A stretch of 64,000 nt of DNA from the NCBI RefSeq assembly GCF_900105175.1, contig NZ_LT629771.1, positions 3,977,501 to 4,041,500 of the forward strand, in the 5' to 3' direction. Numbering within the stretch: the first letter of the stretch is position 1; each line of letters starts with the position of its first letter. A program made the translations under genes and the position numbers. Below the pieces are notes generated by a model, which worked only from the letters and a program-made list of their open reading frames with translations, was not told where the DNA came from and did not search any database. Shown here piece after piece: positions 1 to 7,576 of this stretch. This stretch comes from Jiangella sp. DSM 45060. Its GTDB lineage: Bacteria > Actinomycetota > Actinomycetes > Jiangellales > Jiangellaceae.

Positions 1-1154
1 TGGCCCGTGGGAGCGCAGCGCGGAGCGGACCGCGCAGCGCAACGGCTCGCGACCCAGGGTCCTGACCACGACCGCGGGGGATCTGGAGTTGCGGATCCCG
101 AAGCTGCGCACGGGGTCGTTCTTCCCGTCGCTGTTGGAGCGGCGCCGGCGGGTGGACCAGGCCCTGTTCGCGGTGATCATGGAGGCGTATCTGCATGGGG
201 TGTCGACCCGCAAGGTCGATGACCTGGTCAAGGCGCTGGGCGCGGACAGCGGGATCTCCAAGTCGGAGGTGTCGCGGATCTGCGCCGATCTCGACGAAGA
301 AGTGGGTGCGTTCCGGGACCGGTCGCTGGGCGAGACGACCTATCCGTACGTGTTCCTCGACGCGACCTACTGCAAGGCCCGGGTGAACCGCCGCGTGGTG
401 TCCCAGGCGGTGGTCATCGCTACCGGCGTCACCGCCGACGGGCGGCGCGAGGTGCTCGGGTTCGACGTCGGCGACAGCGAGGACGGCGCGTTCTGGACCG
501 CGTTCCTGCGCTCGTTGAAGGCCCGCGGGCTGGGCGGTGTCCAGCTGGTCATCTCCGACGCCCACACCGGCCTCAAGCACGCCATCGCCTCGGTGCTGAT
601 CGGCGCGGCCTGGCAGCGCTGCCGGGTGCACTTCCTACGCAACGTGCTCGCCCAGGTCCCCAAGGGCAACGCCGAGATGGTGGCCGCGGCGATCCGCACG
701 ATCTTCGCCCAGCCCGACGCCGAGCACGTGCACGAGCAGTTCGACGTCATCGCCACCATGCTCGGCCGGCAACTACCCAAGGTCGAACAGATGCTGCGCG
801 ACGCCAAGGACGATCTCCTCGCGTTCACCACGTTCCCGATCAGCCACTGGAAGAAGATCTGGTCCACCAACCCGCTGGAACGGCTGAACAAGGAGGTCAA
901 ACGCCGCACCGACGTCGTCGGAGTGTTCCCCAACCCCGCCGCCCTGCTCCGCCTGGCCGGATCGGTCCTCGTGGAGGCCCACGACGAATGGCAAGTCACC
1001 GCCGAACGCCGCTACCTCTCCGAAACCTCCATGGCCCTGCTCAACGCGCCGGCAACCAACAAGGAGGTGGCCAAACCCGAACTCATGACGGCATGATCAG
1101 CACACTGACCCCGCACAGTGGTCGAAGAACTCCACCACCCAGCGGGACGTCACC
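1..1154 (+). mobile_element. IS256-family insertion sequence, left copy, 5' part outside the window
   Basis: Positions 1-1154 are the exact inverted repeat of 2142-3295 as far as I can compare them: base x pairs with 3296-x. By symmetry about 268 bp of this copy, including its first roughly 64 codons and left terminal repeat, lie upstream of the window. The right terminal repeat ends at 1154 and the adjoining 8 bases (1155-1162) are CAGCCCGG. The matching target duplication would be off-window, so it cannot be checked here. Confidence 0.9.
2..1096 (+). CDS. IS256-family transposase, 5'-truncated by the window edge
   Basis: This is the C-terminal 364 residues of a DDE transposase of the IS256/MULE type. 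The reading frame is already open at base 2 and the visible protein is identical to residues 65-428 of the intact copy on the minus strand at 2200-3486. The catalytic triad is visible: an Asp in LDATYCKARV, an Asp in VISDAHTGLKHA, and a Glu in NPLERLNKEVKRRT. It ends with TGA at 1094-1096, and the IS end follows at 1154. The lack of any difference from the other copy suggests recent transposition or gene conversion. It is probably a full, functional gene whose start lies about 190 bp before the window. Confidence 0.93.
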   Translation, partial: GPWERSAERTAQRNGSRPRVLTTTAGDLELRIPKLRTGSFFPSLLERRRRVDQALFAVIMEAYLHGVSTRKVDDLVKALGADSGISKSEVSRICADLDEEVGAFRDRSLGETTYPYVFLDATYCKARVNRRVVSQAVVIATGVTADGRREVLGFDVGDSEDGAFWTAFLRSLKARGLGGVQLVISDAHTGLKHAIASVLIGAAWQRCRVHFLRNVLAQVPKGNAEMVAAAIRTIFAQPDAEHVHEQFDVIATMLGRQLPKVEQMLRDAKDDLLAFTTFPISHWKKIWSTNPLERLNKEVKRRTDVVGVFPNPAALLRLAGSVLVEAHDEWQVTAERRYLSETSMALLNAPATNKEVAKPELMTA

Positions 1155-1155
1155 C

Positions 1156-1779
1156 AGCCCGGCCCGCCCTGGCGGGCGCCAGCGGGCACCGGAACCGTCC
1201 GGCGGGCCCGGCCCCGCCCCGACAGATCCCAGCAACCCTCGCGGGCATCGACCGGCGACCTGGCGCGGCCCGGCCGCTCCAAGCACGGCTCCAACGGCTC
1301 CCGGCCGGCGCAGCCCGGCCCGCCCTGGCGGGCGCCAGCGGGCACCGGAACCGTCCGGCGGGCCCGGCCCCGCCCCGACAGATCCCAGCAACCCTCGCGG
1401 GCATCGACCGGCGACCTGGCGCGGCCCGGCCGCTCCAAGCACGGCTCCAACGGCTCCCGGCCGGCGCAGCCCGGCCCGCCCTGGCGGGCGCCAGCGGGCA
1501 CCGGAACCGTCCGGCGGGCCCGGCCCCGCCCCGACAGATCCCAGCAACCCTCGCGGGCATCGACCGGCGACCTGGCGCGGCCCGGCCGCTCCAAGCACGG
1601 CTCCAACGGCTCCCGGCCGGCGCAGCCCGGCCCGCCCTGGCGGGCGCCAGCGGGCACCGGAACCGTCCGGCGGGCCCGGCCCCGCCCCGACAGATCCCAG
1701 CAACCCTCGCGGGCATCGACCGGCGACCTGGCGCGGCCCGGCCGCTCCCGGTACGACCCCGACAGCTCCCGGCCGGCCC
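1156..1779. repeat. Four-copy 156-bp tandem repeat, extremely GC-rich
   Basis: A unit of 156 bp starts at 1156, 1312, 1468 and 1624. The first three copies look identical; the fourth diverges in its last 30 or so bases (from about 1749). Each unit contains CCCGCC/GGCGGG arms able to fold into hairpins. Because 156 is divisible by 3 and the DNA is almost free of A/T, five overlapping reading frames stay open across it. That is a composition effect, not coding evidence. It lies immediately inside the right end of the left IS copy. Function unknown. Confidence 0.95.
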
Positions 1780-2133
1780 GGCCGCCTGCCTGGCCGGAGC
1801 TGTCGGAACGGTCCGACGGGTCCTGGCCCCGCCCGCCGCAACCCGACAGCTGCCGGCGCGGCCCGGCTCCGCCTGGCGGGCGCCAGCGGGTATCGGAACG
1901 GTCCGCCGGGCCCTGGCCTGTCCCGTCCGGGGCCGACGGGCCCCGGTGCGGCTCGTCGGCGCCCTGGACCCGTGCTGGCGGGCATTGGCGAGTTGCGTCG
2001 GGGCCTCCGGCGAGCCAGGCCCGGCCTGGGTGCGTCGGCGGGTCCGGCCCAGCCCGGCGGCCGCCTTCGGGCCCGCGCTGCGGGCGCTGGCGGGTTGCGT
2101 CGCGGTCAGCTGCGTCCCGGGAACCCGTGCTGG
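1780..2133. other. GC-rich degenerate repeat DNA without a credible gene
   Basis: The stretch continues the theme of the tandem array in decayed form: recurring GGCGGGCGCCAGCGGG- and TCGGAACGGTCC-like words, but no regular period I can fix. No ribosome-binding site, tRNA-like fold or recognisable protein is visible. With the 156-bp array it forms a roughly 980-bp island between two inverted IS copies. Confidence 0.6.
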
Positions 2134-2141
2134 AGGCCGTC
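2134..2141. repeat. Target-site duplication, left half (AGGCCGTC)
   Basis: The 8 bases abutting the left terminus of the complete IS256-type element at 2142 are repeated exactly at 3564-3571. Eight-base duplications are typical of this family. Confidence 0.9.
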
Positions 2142-2169
2142 GGTGACGTCCCGCTGGGTGGTGGAGTTC
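2142..2169. repeat. IS terminal inverted repeat, transposase 3' side
   Basis: Reads inward from 2142 as GGTGACGTCCCGCTGG and so on. It matches the other end at 24 of 28 bases. The same sequence, inverted, ends the left IS copy at 1154. Confidence 0.9.
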
Positions 2170-2199
2170 TTCGACCACTGTGCGGGGTCAGTGTGCTGA

Positions 2200-3486
2200 T
2201 CATGCCGTCATGAGTTCGGGTTTGGCCACCTCCTTGTTGGTTGCCGGCGCGTTGAGCAGGGCCATGGAGGTTTCGGAGAGGTAGCGGCGTTCGGCGGTGA
2301 CTTGCCATTCGTCGTGGGCCTCCACGAGGACCGATCCGGCCAGGCGGAGCAGGGCGGCGGGGTTGGGGAACACTCCGACGACGTCGGTGCGGCGTTTGAC
2401 CTCCTTGTTCAGCCGTTCCAGCGGGTTGGTGGACCAGATCTTCTTCCAGTGGCTGATCGGGAACGTGGTGAACGCGAGGAGATCGTCCTTGGCGTCGCGC
2501 AGCATCTGTTCGACCTTGGGTAGTTGCCGGCCGAGCATGGTGGCGATGACGTCGAACTGCTCGTGCACGTGCTCGGCGTCGGGCTGGGCGAAGATCGTGC
2601 GGATCGCCGCGGCCACCATCTCGGCGTTGCCCTTGGGGACCTGGGCGAGCACGTTGCGTAGGAAGTGCACCCGGCAGCGCTGCCAGGCCGCGCCGATCAG
2701 CACCGAGGCGATGGCGTGCTTGAGGCCGGTGTGGGCGTCGGAGATGACCAGCTGGACACCGCCCAGCCCGCGGGCCTTCAACGAGCGCAGGAACGCGGTC
2801 CAGAACGCGCCGTCCTCGCTGTCGCCGACGTCGAACCCGAGCACCTCGCGCCGCCCGTCGGCGGTGACGCCGGTAGCGATGACCACCGCCTGGGACACCA
2901 CGCGGCGGTTCACCCGGGCCTTGCAGTAGGTCGCGTCGAGGAACACGTACGGATAGGTCGTCTCGCCCAGCGACCGGTCCCGGAACGCACCCACTTCTTC
3001 GTCGAGATCGGCGCAGATCCGCGACACCTCCGACTTGGAGATCCCGCTGTCCGCGCCCAGCGCCTTGACCAGGTCATCGACCTTGCGGGTCGACACCCCA
3101 TGCAGATACGCCTCCATGATCACCGCGAACAGGGCCTGGTCCACCCGCCGGCGCCGCTCCAACAGCGACGGGAAGAACGACCCCGTGCGCAGCTTCGGGA
3201 TCCGCAACTCCAGATCCCCCGCGGTCGTGGTCAGGACCCTGGGTCGCGAGCCGTTGCGCTGCGCGGTCCGCTCCGCGCTGCGCTCCCACGGGCCAGCACC
3301 GATCACCGCCGTCGCCTCGGCATCGATCAACGCCTGATACATCCCCTGCGCCGCGGTACGGACCCGATCATCCACATCAGCGGCCCGCATCACCTCGAGC
3401 ACCTCAAGTAGGGCAGCATGGTCCAAGGCCATCGTGCGTCGTGTCCTTCCGTGAGTTCCATCGCTAGGTCTCACTGACCGTCGCAC
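2200..3486 (-). CDS. IS256-family transposase, full length (428 aa)
   Basis: DDE transposase acting on the IS ends that flank it. The protein opens with a short DNA-binding region, has the conserved family segment RTGSFFPSLLERRRRVDQAL near residues 98-117, and shows catalytic Asp (LDATYCKARV), Asp (ISDAHTGLKHA) and Glu (NPLERLNKEVKRRT). Its 428 residues fit the usual 390-430 of the family. No frameshift or internal stop is present, so it should be active. It is identical over the shared 364 residues to the copy at 2-1096. A later Met (MALDHAALLEVL) is an alternative start, 18 residues downstream. Confidence 0.95.
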   Translation of the reverse strand: MRRSVRPSDGTHGRTRRTMALDHAALLEVLEVMRAADVDDRVRTAAQGMYQALIDAEATAVIGAGPWERSAERTAQRNGSRPRVLTTTAGDLELRIPKLRTGSFFPSLLERRRRVDQALFAVIMEAYLHGVSTRKVDDLVKALGADSGISKSEVSRICADLDEEVGAFRDRSLGETTYPYVFLDATYCKARVNRRVVSQAVVIATGVTADGRREVLGFDVGDSEDGAFWTAFLRSLKARGLGGVQLVISDAHTGLKHAIASVLIGAAWQRCRVHFLRNVLAQVPKGNAEMVAAAIRTIFAQPDAEHVHEQFDVIATMLGRQLPKVEQMLRDAKDDLLAFTTFPISHWKKIWSTNPLERLNKEVKRRTDVVGVFPNPAALLRLAGSVLVEAHDEWQVTAERRYLSETSMALLNAPATNKEVAKPELMTA

Positions 3487-3535
3487 GATGGCCGCCCAAC
3501 ACCACCGTCGACACGACGACGCTCAAGCGGGCCAC

Positions 3536-3563
3536 GAACTCCACCACTCCACGGGACGCCACC
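3536..3563. repeat. IS terminal inverted repeat, transposase 5' side
   Basis: Reading inward from 3563 on the minus strand it starts GGTGGCGTCCCGTGGAGTGG. It is the partner of 2142-2169. Confidence 0.9.
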
Positions 3564-3571
3564 AGGCCGTC
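3564..3571. repeat. Target-site duplication, right half (AGGCCGTC)
   Basis: Exact copy of 2134-2141, directly abutting the IS terminus at 3563. Confidence 0.9.
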
Positions 3572-3697
3572 GGCGGGTGCGGCTCAGCCCAGCGGCTACT
3601 CAGCCGCCCTGGTCGGCGTCGACGGGTCCGGTCCGGCCCGCTCACCGGCGCTCCACGACCTTCTGGCGTCCCTACCGGCGCAGTGGAGGCTCGATAT

Positions 3698-5008
3698 TCA
3701 GTTCGCAGTGTCGATGAGCACCTCCTCTGCGTCGAAGTACCGGCGGATGACATCGGCGTCGGCGGCGATGGCGGGGTGGTCGGCCCAAGTGGGCGGCAGC
3801 CCGCCGAACGGCGACACCGTCAGGGTGAGACGGCCGCGGGTGGCGCGGCGCCGCCAGGTGCCGACGATCTCGCCGTCCCACAGGACGATGCCGGGATTGG
3901 CCGTCGCCGCCCAGACCTGCCGGCGGGCGGCGGGGTCGGGCAGGAGGAAGTCGCGGTCGGCCAGTTCGGTGAGCGGATCGTAGGGACCGAGCAACCGCGG
4001 CTCGCCGGGCTCCGGCGGAGCCTCGAGCAGCGAGAGGTCCGCCGCGAGCACCCAGCCACGCCGGCCATCGACCTCGACGTCGGTGAGGTCGGGCCCGGCC
4101 AGCGACCACCACCGCTTCGCCGCCGCCGGCGCGAGCGACAGCCAAGTCGCAAGGTGGGCCGGACGCACCGGCCCGGCCGCGTGGACGAATCGGCGGACGA
4201 GCTCGGCCCGCGCCGCGTCCGTCCCGCCGCCTGGACCAGCAGAGCCGCCCGCACCGCCCGAACCGCCTGGACCAGCCGATCCGCCCGCACCGCCCGAACC
4301 GGCAGCACCGGCTGAGCCGCCCGAGCCAGCCGAGCCGTCTGAACCGGCCGAGCCGCCCGCACCGCCTGAACCGGCCACACCGGCCGCGCCAACCGCACCG
4401 GCCGCCCCAACCGCCCCAACCGCGCCGCCCAGGCCGGCCCTCGCGTCGTCGGGGTCGGCGGTCAGCACCCGGAACCGGAACACCTTCGGCGACTCGACGT
4501 CGATGACGAGGGCGGCCTGCAGCGTGGCGTACCGGAACAGCGCGTCCTGCACGTGATGCACGCCGCACCCCTGACACCACGGCGCCAGCCGCCGGTCGAC
4601 CCGGGGTGTGACGGCGCCGGACAGCTCGCCCTTGGTTCGCGCCACTCCGTCGGCCATGACGTCGCGCATGACGGCGGCGACGGTGTCGACGGCGGCGCCG
4701 AAGCCGGTGCCGAGGGCGGCACCGAACGGGCCGATCGCCTGCTTCGCCAATTCCGCTCCGTCGTCGATGCGCAGGGCGGCGGCCAGCAAGCCGAGGTCGT
4801 CCGATCGGTGCACATGCATGGCGGCTCGCACCGAATGCACCAGTACGCCCCGATCCGGAGCGGCCACAGACGCCCCGCGCAGGGCCAGCGCGAGCCGCGC
4901 CGAGGCACCTACCGGATGGTCCTGCACGCCCGTGAGCAGCACCGACCTCGGGCCCGACAGCCCGCCGGCCGCGGCTCGATAGGCGAGTACCTGCGCACGC
5001 GTGATCAT
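3698..5008 (-). CDS. Winged-helix DNA-binding domain protein (HTH_42/AlkZ-YcaQ-like) with Gly/Ala-rich insert
   Basis: The 436-residue protein has the layout of the HTH_42 family, which includes AlkZ and YcaQ DNA glycosylases. It begins MITRAQVLAYRAAAGGL, continues through an all-helical/winged-helix core (VLVHSVRAAMHVH, PVRPAHLATWLSL) and ends with a beta-rich domain (IVLWDGEIVGTWRRR). The start at 5008 is chosen because this N-terminus is typical and longer frames run into the divergent XRE gene. About 70 residues in the middle are an Ala/Gly/Ser-rich tract that does not belong to the family fold. Glycosylase activity cannot be claimed; many relatives have unknown roles. It is transcribed away from the small XRE regulators. 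Confidence 0.75.
   Translation of the reverse strand: MITRAQVLAYRAAAGGLSGPRSVLLTGVQDHPVGASARLALALRGASVAAPDRGVLVHSVRAAMHVHRSDDLGLLAAALRIDDGAELAKQAIGPFGAALGTGFGAAVDTVAAVMRDVMADGVARTKGELSGAVTPRVDRRLAPWCQGCGVHHVQDALFRYATLQAALVIDVESPKVFRFRVLTADPDDARAGLGGAVGAVGAAGAVGAAGVAGSGGAGGSAGSDGSAGSGGSAGAAGSGGAGGSAGPGGSGGAGGSAGPGGGTDAARAELVRRFVHAAGPVRPAHLATWLSLAPAAAKRWWSLAGPDLTDVEVDGRRGWVLAADLSLLEAPPEPGEPRLLGPYDPLTELADRDFLLPDPAARRQVWAATANPGIVLWDGEIVGTWRRRATRGRLTLTVSPFGGLPPTWADHPAIAADADVIRRYFDAEEVLIDTAN
4225..4437. repeat. Low-complexity tandem codon repeat inside the winged-helix gene
   Basis: Short units of the kind CCGCCCGAACCG, CCTGGACCAGCC and CCGCCCGCACCG recur here. On the minus strand they encode runs such as SGGAGGSAGPGGSGGAGG. 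The tract keeps the frame open and probably forms a flexible linker. It looks like slippage-driven expansion. Confidence 0.75.
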
Positions 5009-5052
5009 GAGCCCACCCTGCCACCCGCCACCGACAGCCTCAGAATGCCATC

Positions 5053-5066
5053 CATAGTCTGTCGAC
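5053..5066 (+). promoter_or_regulatory. Conserved 14-bp element CATAGTCTGTCGAC, copy 1
   Basis: This sequence starts 45 bp before the first XRE gene. The same element recurs at the same distance before the other two XRE genes. TAGTCT inside it fits a TAnnnT -10 box, so it may be promoter plus operator. It lies in the divergent region with the winged-helix gene. Confidence 0.7.
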
Positions 5067-5097
5067 CCATAGTTCCCACGACCCCGACCGTGGACGA

Positions 5098-5367
5098 GTG
5101 TCCACGACCGAGGAGTACGCCCGCGGCCTGCGCGAGGCGTTCGGCGCCCGGCTCCAAGAGCTGCGCGACGCCGCCGAGCCTGAGCTGAGCCAGGAGGCCC
5201 TGGCCATCGCCGCCGGCCTGGATCGCTCGTACGTCGGGATGCTCGAGCGCGCCGAGCGGACCCCGTCGATCTTCGTCGTGCACCTCCTAGCAGGGGCGTT
5301 GGGGCGATCGGCCAGCGATCTGCTGCCCGATCACCCGCCACCCGTTCTGCCCACTGTGCCCGAATAG
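5098..5367 (+). CDS. Small XRE-family HTH regulator 1 (89 aa)
   Basis: A Cro/C1-type helix-turn-helix occupies nearly the whole protein: LREAFGARLQELRD, then ELSQEALAIAAGLDRSYVGM as the recognition region, then LERAERTPSIFVVHLLAGAL. The GTG at 5098 is preferred because the conserved element sits the same 44-45 bp upstream of all three paralogues. No clear Shine-Dalgarno sequence is visible. It is divergent from the winged-helix gene and the first of three tandem paralogues. Small stand-alone XRE proteins usually act as repressors, often of their own gene; the target here is unknown. Confidence 0.8.
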   Translation: MSTTEEYARGLREAFGARLQELRDAAEPELSQEALAIAAGLDRSYVGMLERAERTPSIFVVHLLAGALGRSASDLLPDHPPPVLPTVPE

Positions 5368-5405
5368 CGCCCTCACCCAGACTCGCCGAACCCGGGCATG
5401 CTACT

Positions 5406-5419
5406 CATAGTCTGTAGAT
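5406..5419 (+). promoter_or_regulatory. Conserved 14-bp element, copy 2 (CATAGTCTGTAGAT)
   Basis: Lies 44 bp before the start of the second XRE gene. It shares CATAGTCTGT exactly with copies 1 and 3 and diverges in the last bases. Confidence 0.65.
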
Positions 5420-5449
5420 CTTGGAGGGGGCGACCCGCAGCGTAGACGA

Positions 5450-5674
5450 GTGCCCCAGCCTCCCGACGACGAGCGCCGCGCCCTCAGCGCGTTCGGCACT
5501 CGCGTCCGGGAGCTCCGCCGTGAGCTGGGCCTCAGTCAGGAGGACCTCGCCGACCGCGCCAACCTCCATCGCACCTACGTCGGCTCGATCGAGCGCGGCG
5601 AACGCAATGTGGCGCTGCTGAACATCCATCGGCTCGCCCGCGCCCTGGGAGTTACCGCCCGCGATCTGCTCTGA
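5450..5674 (+). CDS. Small XRE-family HTH regulator 2 (74 aa)
   Basis: A minimal Cro/C1-type HTH: FGTRVRELRRELGLSQEDLA, then DRANLHRTYVGSIERGERNV, then LLNIHRLARALGV. It is a clear paralogue of the genes on both sides. The start is GTG at 5450, with the shared upstream element at the standard distance; bases just before the start (GACGAGTG) also match those of the first gene. It is separated by 82 bp from the previous gene and preceded by its own element, so each gene seems to have its own promoter rather than forming one operon. Confidence 0.82.
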   Translation: MPQPPDDERRALSAFGTRVRELRRELGLSQEDLADRANLHRTYVGSIERGERNVALLNIHRLARALGVTARDLL

Positions 5675-5691
5675 CGCCGGCGGGTGCTCTC

Positions 5692-5705
5692 CATAGTCTG
5701 TCGAC
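5692..5705 (+). promoter_or_regulatory. Conserved 14-bp element CATAGTCTGTCGAC, copy 3
   Basis: Identical to copy 1 and, like it, begins 45 bp before the start codon of the next XRE gene (5737). Confidence 0.7.
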
Positions 5706-5736
5706 GAAACGATCATCATGCCTCGACGGTGAGGGG

Positions 5737-6000
5737 ATGCCCGCACACGACGACGTCAAGACCCGCAAGGCCGAATTCCTCATGGCCTTCGGCGAGACGG
5801 CGCGCGCCCGCCGCACGGCGCTCGGACTGACGCAGCGACAGCTGGACGCCCGCATGGGCTACCGCGGCAAGTTCTCCGGCGGCGTCGAACGCGGCACCCG
5901 CAATCTGACGCTGGACAACCTCTACCTCTTGGCGGCAGCGCTCGAGACCAACCCGTGCGACCTGCTGACCGGCACCCAGCAGCCTCCGCCCGCCACCTGA
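5737..6000 (+). CDS. Small XRE-family HTH regulator 3 (87 aa)
   Basis: Third tandem Cro/C1-type protein: MAFGETARARRTALGLTQRQ, then LDARMGYRGKFSGGVERGTR, then LTLDNLYLLAAALETNP. Its recognition helix (MGYRGKFSGGVERG) differs from the other two, so DNA specificity probably differs although the upstream element is shared. The start at 5737 keeps the element spacing; an internal Met at 5782 is an alternative. The gene downstream converges on it. Confidence 0.8.
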   Translation: MPAHDDVKTRKAEFLMAFGETARARRTALGLTQRQLDARMGYRGKFSGGVERGTRNLTLDNLYLLAAALETNPCDLLTGTQQPPPAT

Positions 6001-6029
6001 CGTCCGCAGCTGACGTCCGGCCCTTGCCG

Positions 6030-6680
6030 TCACAGACCCGGGTCGCTGTACGGACCCCAGCGCTCGAGTGAATCGAAACTGGCGTCGGCGAGCGCCGGAT
6101 CGCGCAGGTCGACCACATACACCCCGCGCCACAGGTAGAAGCCGATGCCTTCCAGCAGCGCCCCCATCCGCAGGCAGGCCAGCTCGGCCGATACGCGGTC
6201 GGCGGCGGTGGCGCGGAAGTCGGCGGGCGAGAGGCGGCAGACGGCGAGCCGCGCCGTCGTGGCGAACCGCCCCAACGCCGCCGCGATCAGCGGTGCGGCC
6301 AGGCCGTGACCGCGCCACGACTCGGCCAGCTCGAACCGCTTCAGGATCACCATGCGCGGCAATCCCTCGCTGATCTGATCGTCCAGGTCGGGGACCAGGG
6401 TGCCTTCCGCGAGGTCGATGACGGTCTCGGCGATGAACTCCAGTGCCCACTCCCCCAGCTCGATGCTGTCGAGGAGGTTGCGGTCGCCGTTGAGATCGGC
6501 GACGACCAGGGCGAAGTCGCCGACGTGGCGGTGCTCAGCGCGGCACACGTCGAGCTTCCACACGTCCGCGGACACGTGCCAGTGCTCGGGAAGATCGTCC
6601 TCCTCGAGCGTCTGCCACCAGAGCATGCGGTGGGTGACGTTCAGTTCGATCGACATCGGGTTCGCAGGCAGCTCGGCCAT
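6030..6680 (-). CDS. GNAT-like acetyltransferase domain protein, substrate unknown
   Basis: The 216-residue protein has a segment resembling the acetyl-CoA-binding motif A of GNAT enzymes (ILKRFELAESWRGHGLAAPL, about residues 112-131), followed by a helix and a late strand near GALLEGIGFYLWRGVYV. No close functional relative is recognised. The start could be Met at 6680 or the Met of MSIELNVT at 6656; neither has a strong ribosome-binding site. It stands alone, convergent with the third XRE gene. Confidence 0.55.
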   Translation of the reverse strand: MAELPANPMSIELNVTHRMLWWQTLEEDDLPEHWHVSADVWKLDVCRAEHRHVGDFALVVADLNGDRNLLDSIELGEWALEFIAETVIDLAEGTLVPDLDDQISEGLPRMVILKRFELAESWRGHGLAAPLIAAALGRFATTARLAVCRLSPADFRATAADRVSAELACLRMGALLEGIGFYLWRGVYVVDLRDPALADASFDSLERWGPYSDPGL

Positions 6681-6940
6681 GTCCGGTTACCTCGCTCGCA
6701 CGGCATGGTGGGCAGACAGGGTCTCTGGCTGGCCGGGGTCGCAGCCGACAGGGCGATCACGAGCGGGTGTCGAGCACCTCACCACCTCGTTCGAGGTGAC
6801 CGGGCGGGCTCCGGCTCTTGATCGACCATTCTCCTATGACACAGGCGATGCGCAACCTGGGGACGTGCCGTCGCCCGCCGGACCGGCGCCATAGGTCTGC
6901 CCGTGCCGCGGCGTGCGACCCCATCCCCGAATCTGCTACT

Positions 6941-6954
6941 CATCGTCTGTCGAC
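6941..6954 (+). promoter_or_regulatory. Orphan copy of the XRE-gene element (CATCGTCTGTCGAC)
   Basis: Differs by one base from copies 1 and 3 (CATAGTCTGTCGAC). No XRE frame follows at the usual 45 bp, so it may mark a lost fourth paralogue or a distant regulatory target. Confidence 0.5.
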
Positions 6955-7353
6955 TCGAAGTCTGCCACAAACCCGGATGCACGCCCACCGATTCAAGCGA
7001 TTTTCGGCTACGTCGCCGTCAGACGATGGTGCCGCGGTCGATGGTGTTGCTACCCAGCCACTGGCGCCACGCGCACCCACCGCCCCAGCACGTACGCCAG
7101 CGTCGCCGCCGGCTCTCCATGCCGTCGACGCGCCGCGAGCCACCCTGACCTCATCCGACGCCGCGCACCGAGACGCAGGAGGGCCGCCGCGGACCGTGTG
7201 GTCGATGCCAACGCTCACGAGGAGCCGGCGCAGGCGTGGGTCGACGGGTCACCGGGAGCCACGAGGCAGTGTTGCCGTCACAGGCACCCCGTCGGCGCTC
7301 TGGCGAACCGAGGCGGGTCGATCGGGCCCCGGGAACGGGGCAAGATCGAGCAC

Positions 7354-7370
7354 GTTTTGTTTAACGAAAC
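7354..7370. promoter_or_regulatory. 17-bp palindrome GTTTTGTTTAACGAAAC, candidate IclR operator
   Basis: The arms GTTT-GTT and AAC-AAAC are perfect complements around single spacer bases. It lies 207 bp before the IclR gene, in an A/T-rich patch. IclR-family proteins bind palindromes of this size; the assignment rests on position and symmetry only. Confidence 0.4.
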
Positions 7371-7534
7371 TGATGCTCCACTTGGCAAATCTCGCTACGA
7401 TTGACGGAGACCATGCCAGGGGCGAGTTCGCAGCGATGCCTGCGGTACGGATCAGGTGATGGGATCTGCAGGATTGCCGGCGTGACGGGTCCGCAAAACT
7501 GGCCCCTGGTAGATGATCTTGATTCCGGTATCTT

Positions 7535-7552
7535 CTGAAACTGCAGGTTCAG
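7535..7552. promoter_or_regulatory. 18-bp palindrome CTGAAACTGCAGGTTCAG before the IclR gene
   Basis: The symmetry is CTGAA-A-CTGCAG-G-TTCAG with a single mismatched pair. It ends 25 bp before the IclR start codon, a natural position for autoregulation. Confidence 0.4.
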
Positions 7553-7576
7553 GTCCAGAACCATGGAGGCGGCGTC

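Larger units (their letters stand above)
2142..3563 (-). mobile_element. Complete IS256-family insertion sequence, 1,422 bp
   Basis: Both ends are defined by 28-bp imperfect terminal inverted repeats (2142-2169 and 3536-3563), which match at 24 of 28 positions and begin GGTGACGTCCCG and GGTGGCGTCCCG. An 8-bp direct duplication flanks it. It carries one transposase gene on the minus strand (2200-3486), 58 bp from one end and 77 bp from the other. It looks intact and recently inserted into the GC-rich repeat island. Confidence 0.95.
6681..7576. other. Gene-poor stretch of about 900 bp
   Basis: Open frames exist (for example 6818-7459) but they have uneven codon composition, no recognisable domain and no ribosome-binding site, so I do not call them. 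The stretch holds an orphan copy of the XRE-gene element at 6941 and palindromes at 7354 and 7535. A/T content rises towards 7350-7560, as expected of a promoter region for the IclR gene. Confidence 0.6.

Noticed and set aside
1156-1779. CRISPR array
   Set aside because: The units are contiguous 156-bp copies without unique spacers, and no cas genes are present.
988-2308. Several long overlapping frames on both strands (for example 988-2199 plus, 1097-2308 minus, 1118-2146 plus)
   Set aside because: They arise from a stop-poor 156-bp repeat whose length is divisible by 3. Two of them begin or end inside the transposase genes, and none shows a domain.
1-3563. Composite transposon with a passenger gene
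   Set aside because: The inverted IS pair fits, but no passenger gene or outer target duplication can be shown; the left end lies outside the window.
5009-5341. N-terminal extension of the winged-helix protein to 5341
   Set aside because: The extra 111 residues are Arg/Pro-rich and overlap the divergent XRE gene and its conserved element.
6818-7459. 213-codon frame and overlapping frames in the 6.7-7.5 kb gap
   Set aside because: No ribosome-binding site, no domain and codon composition unlike real genes here.
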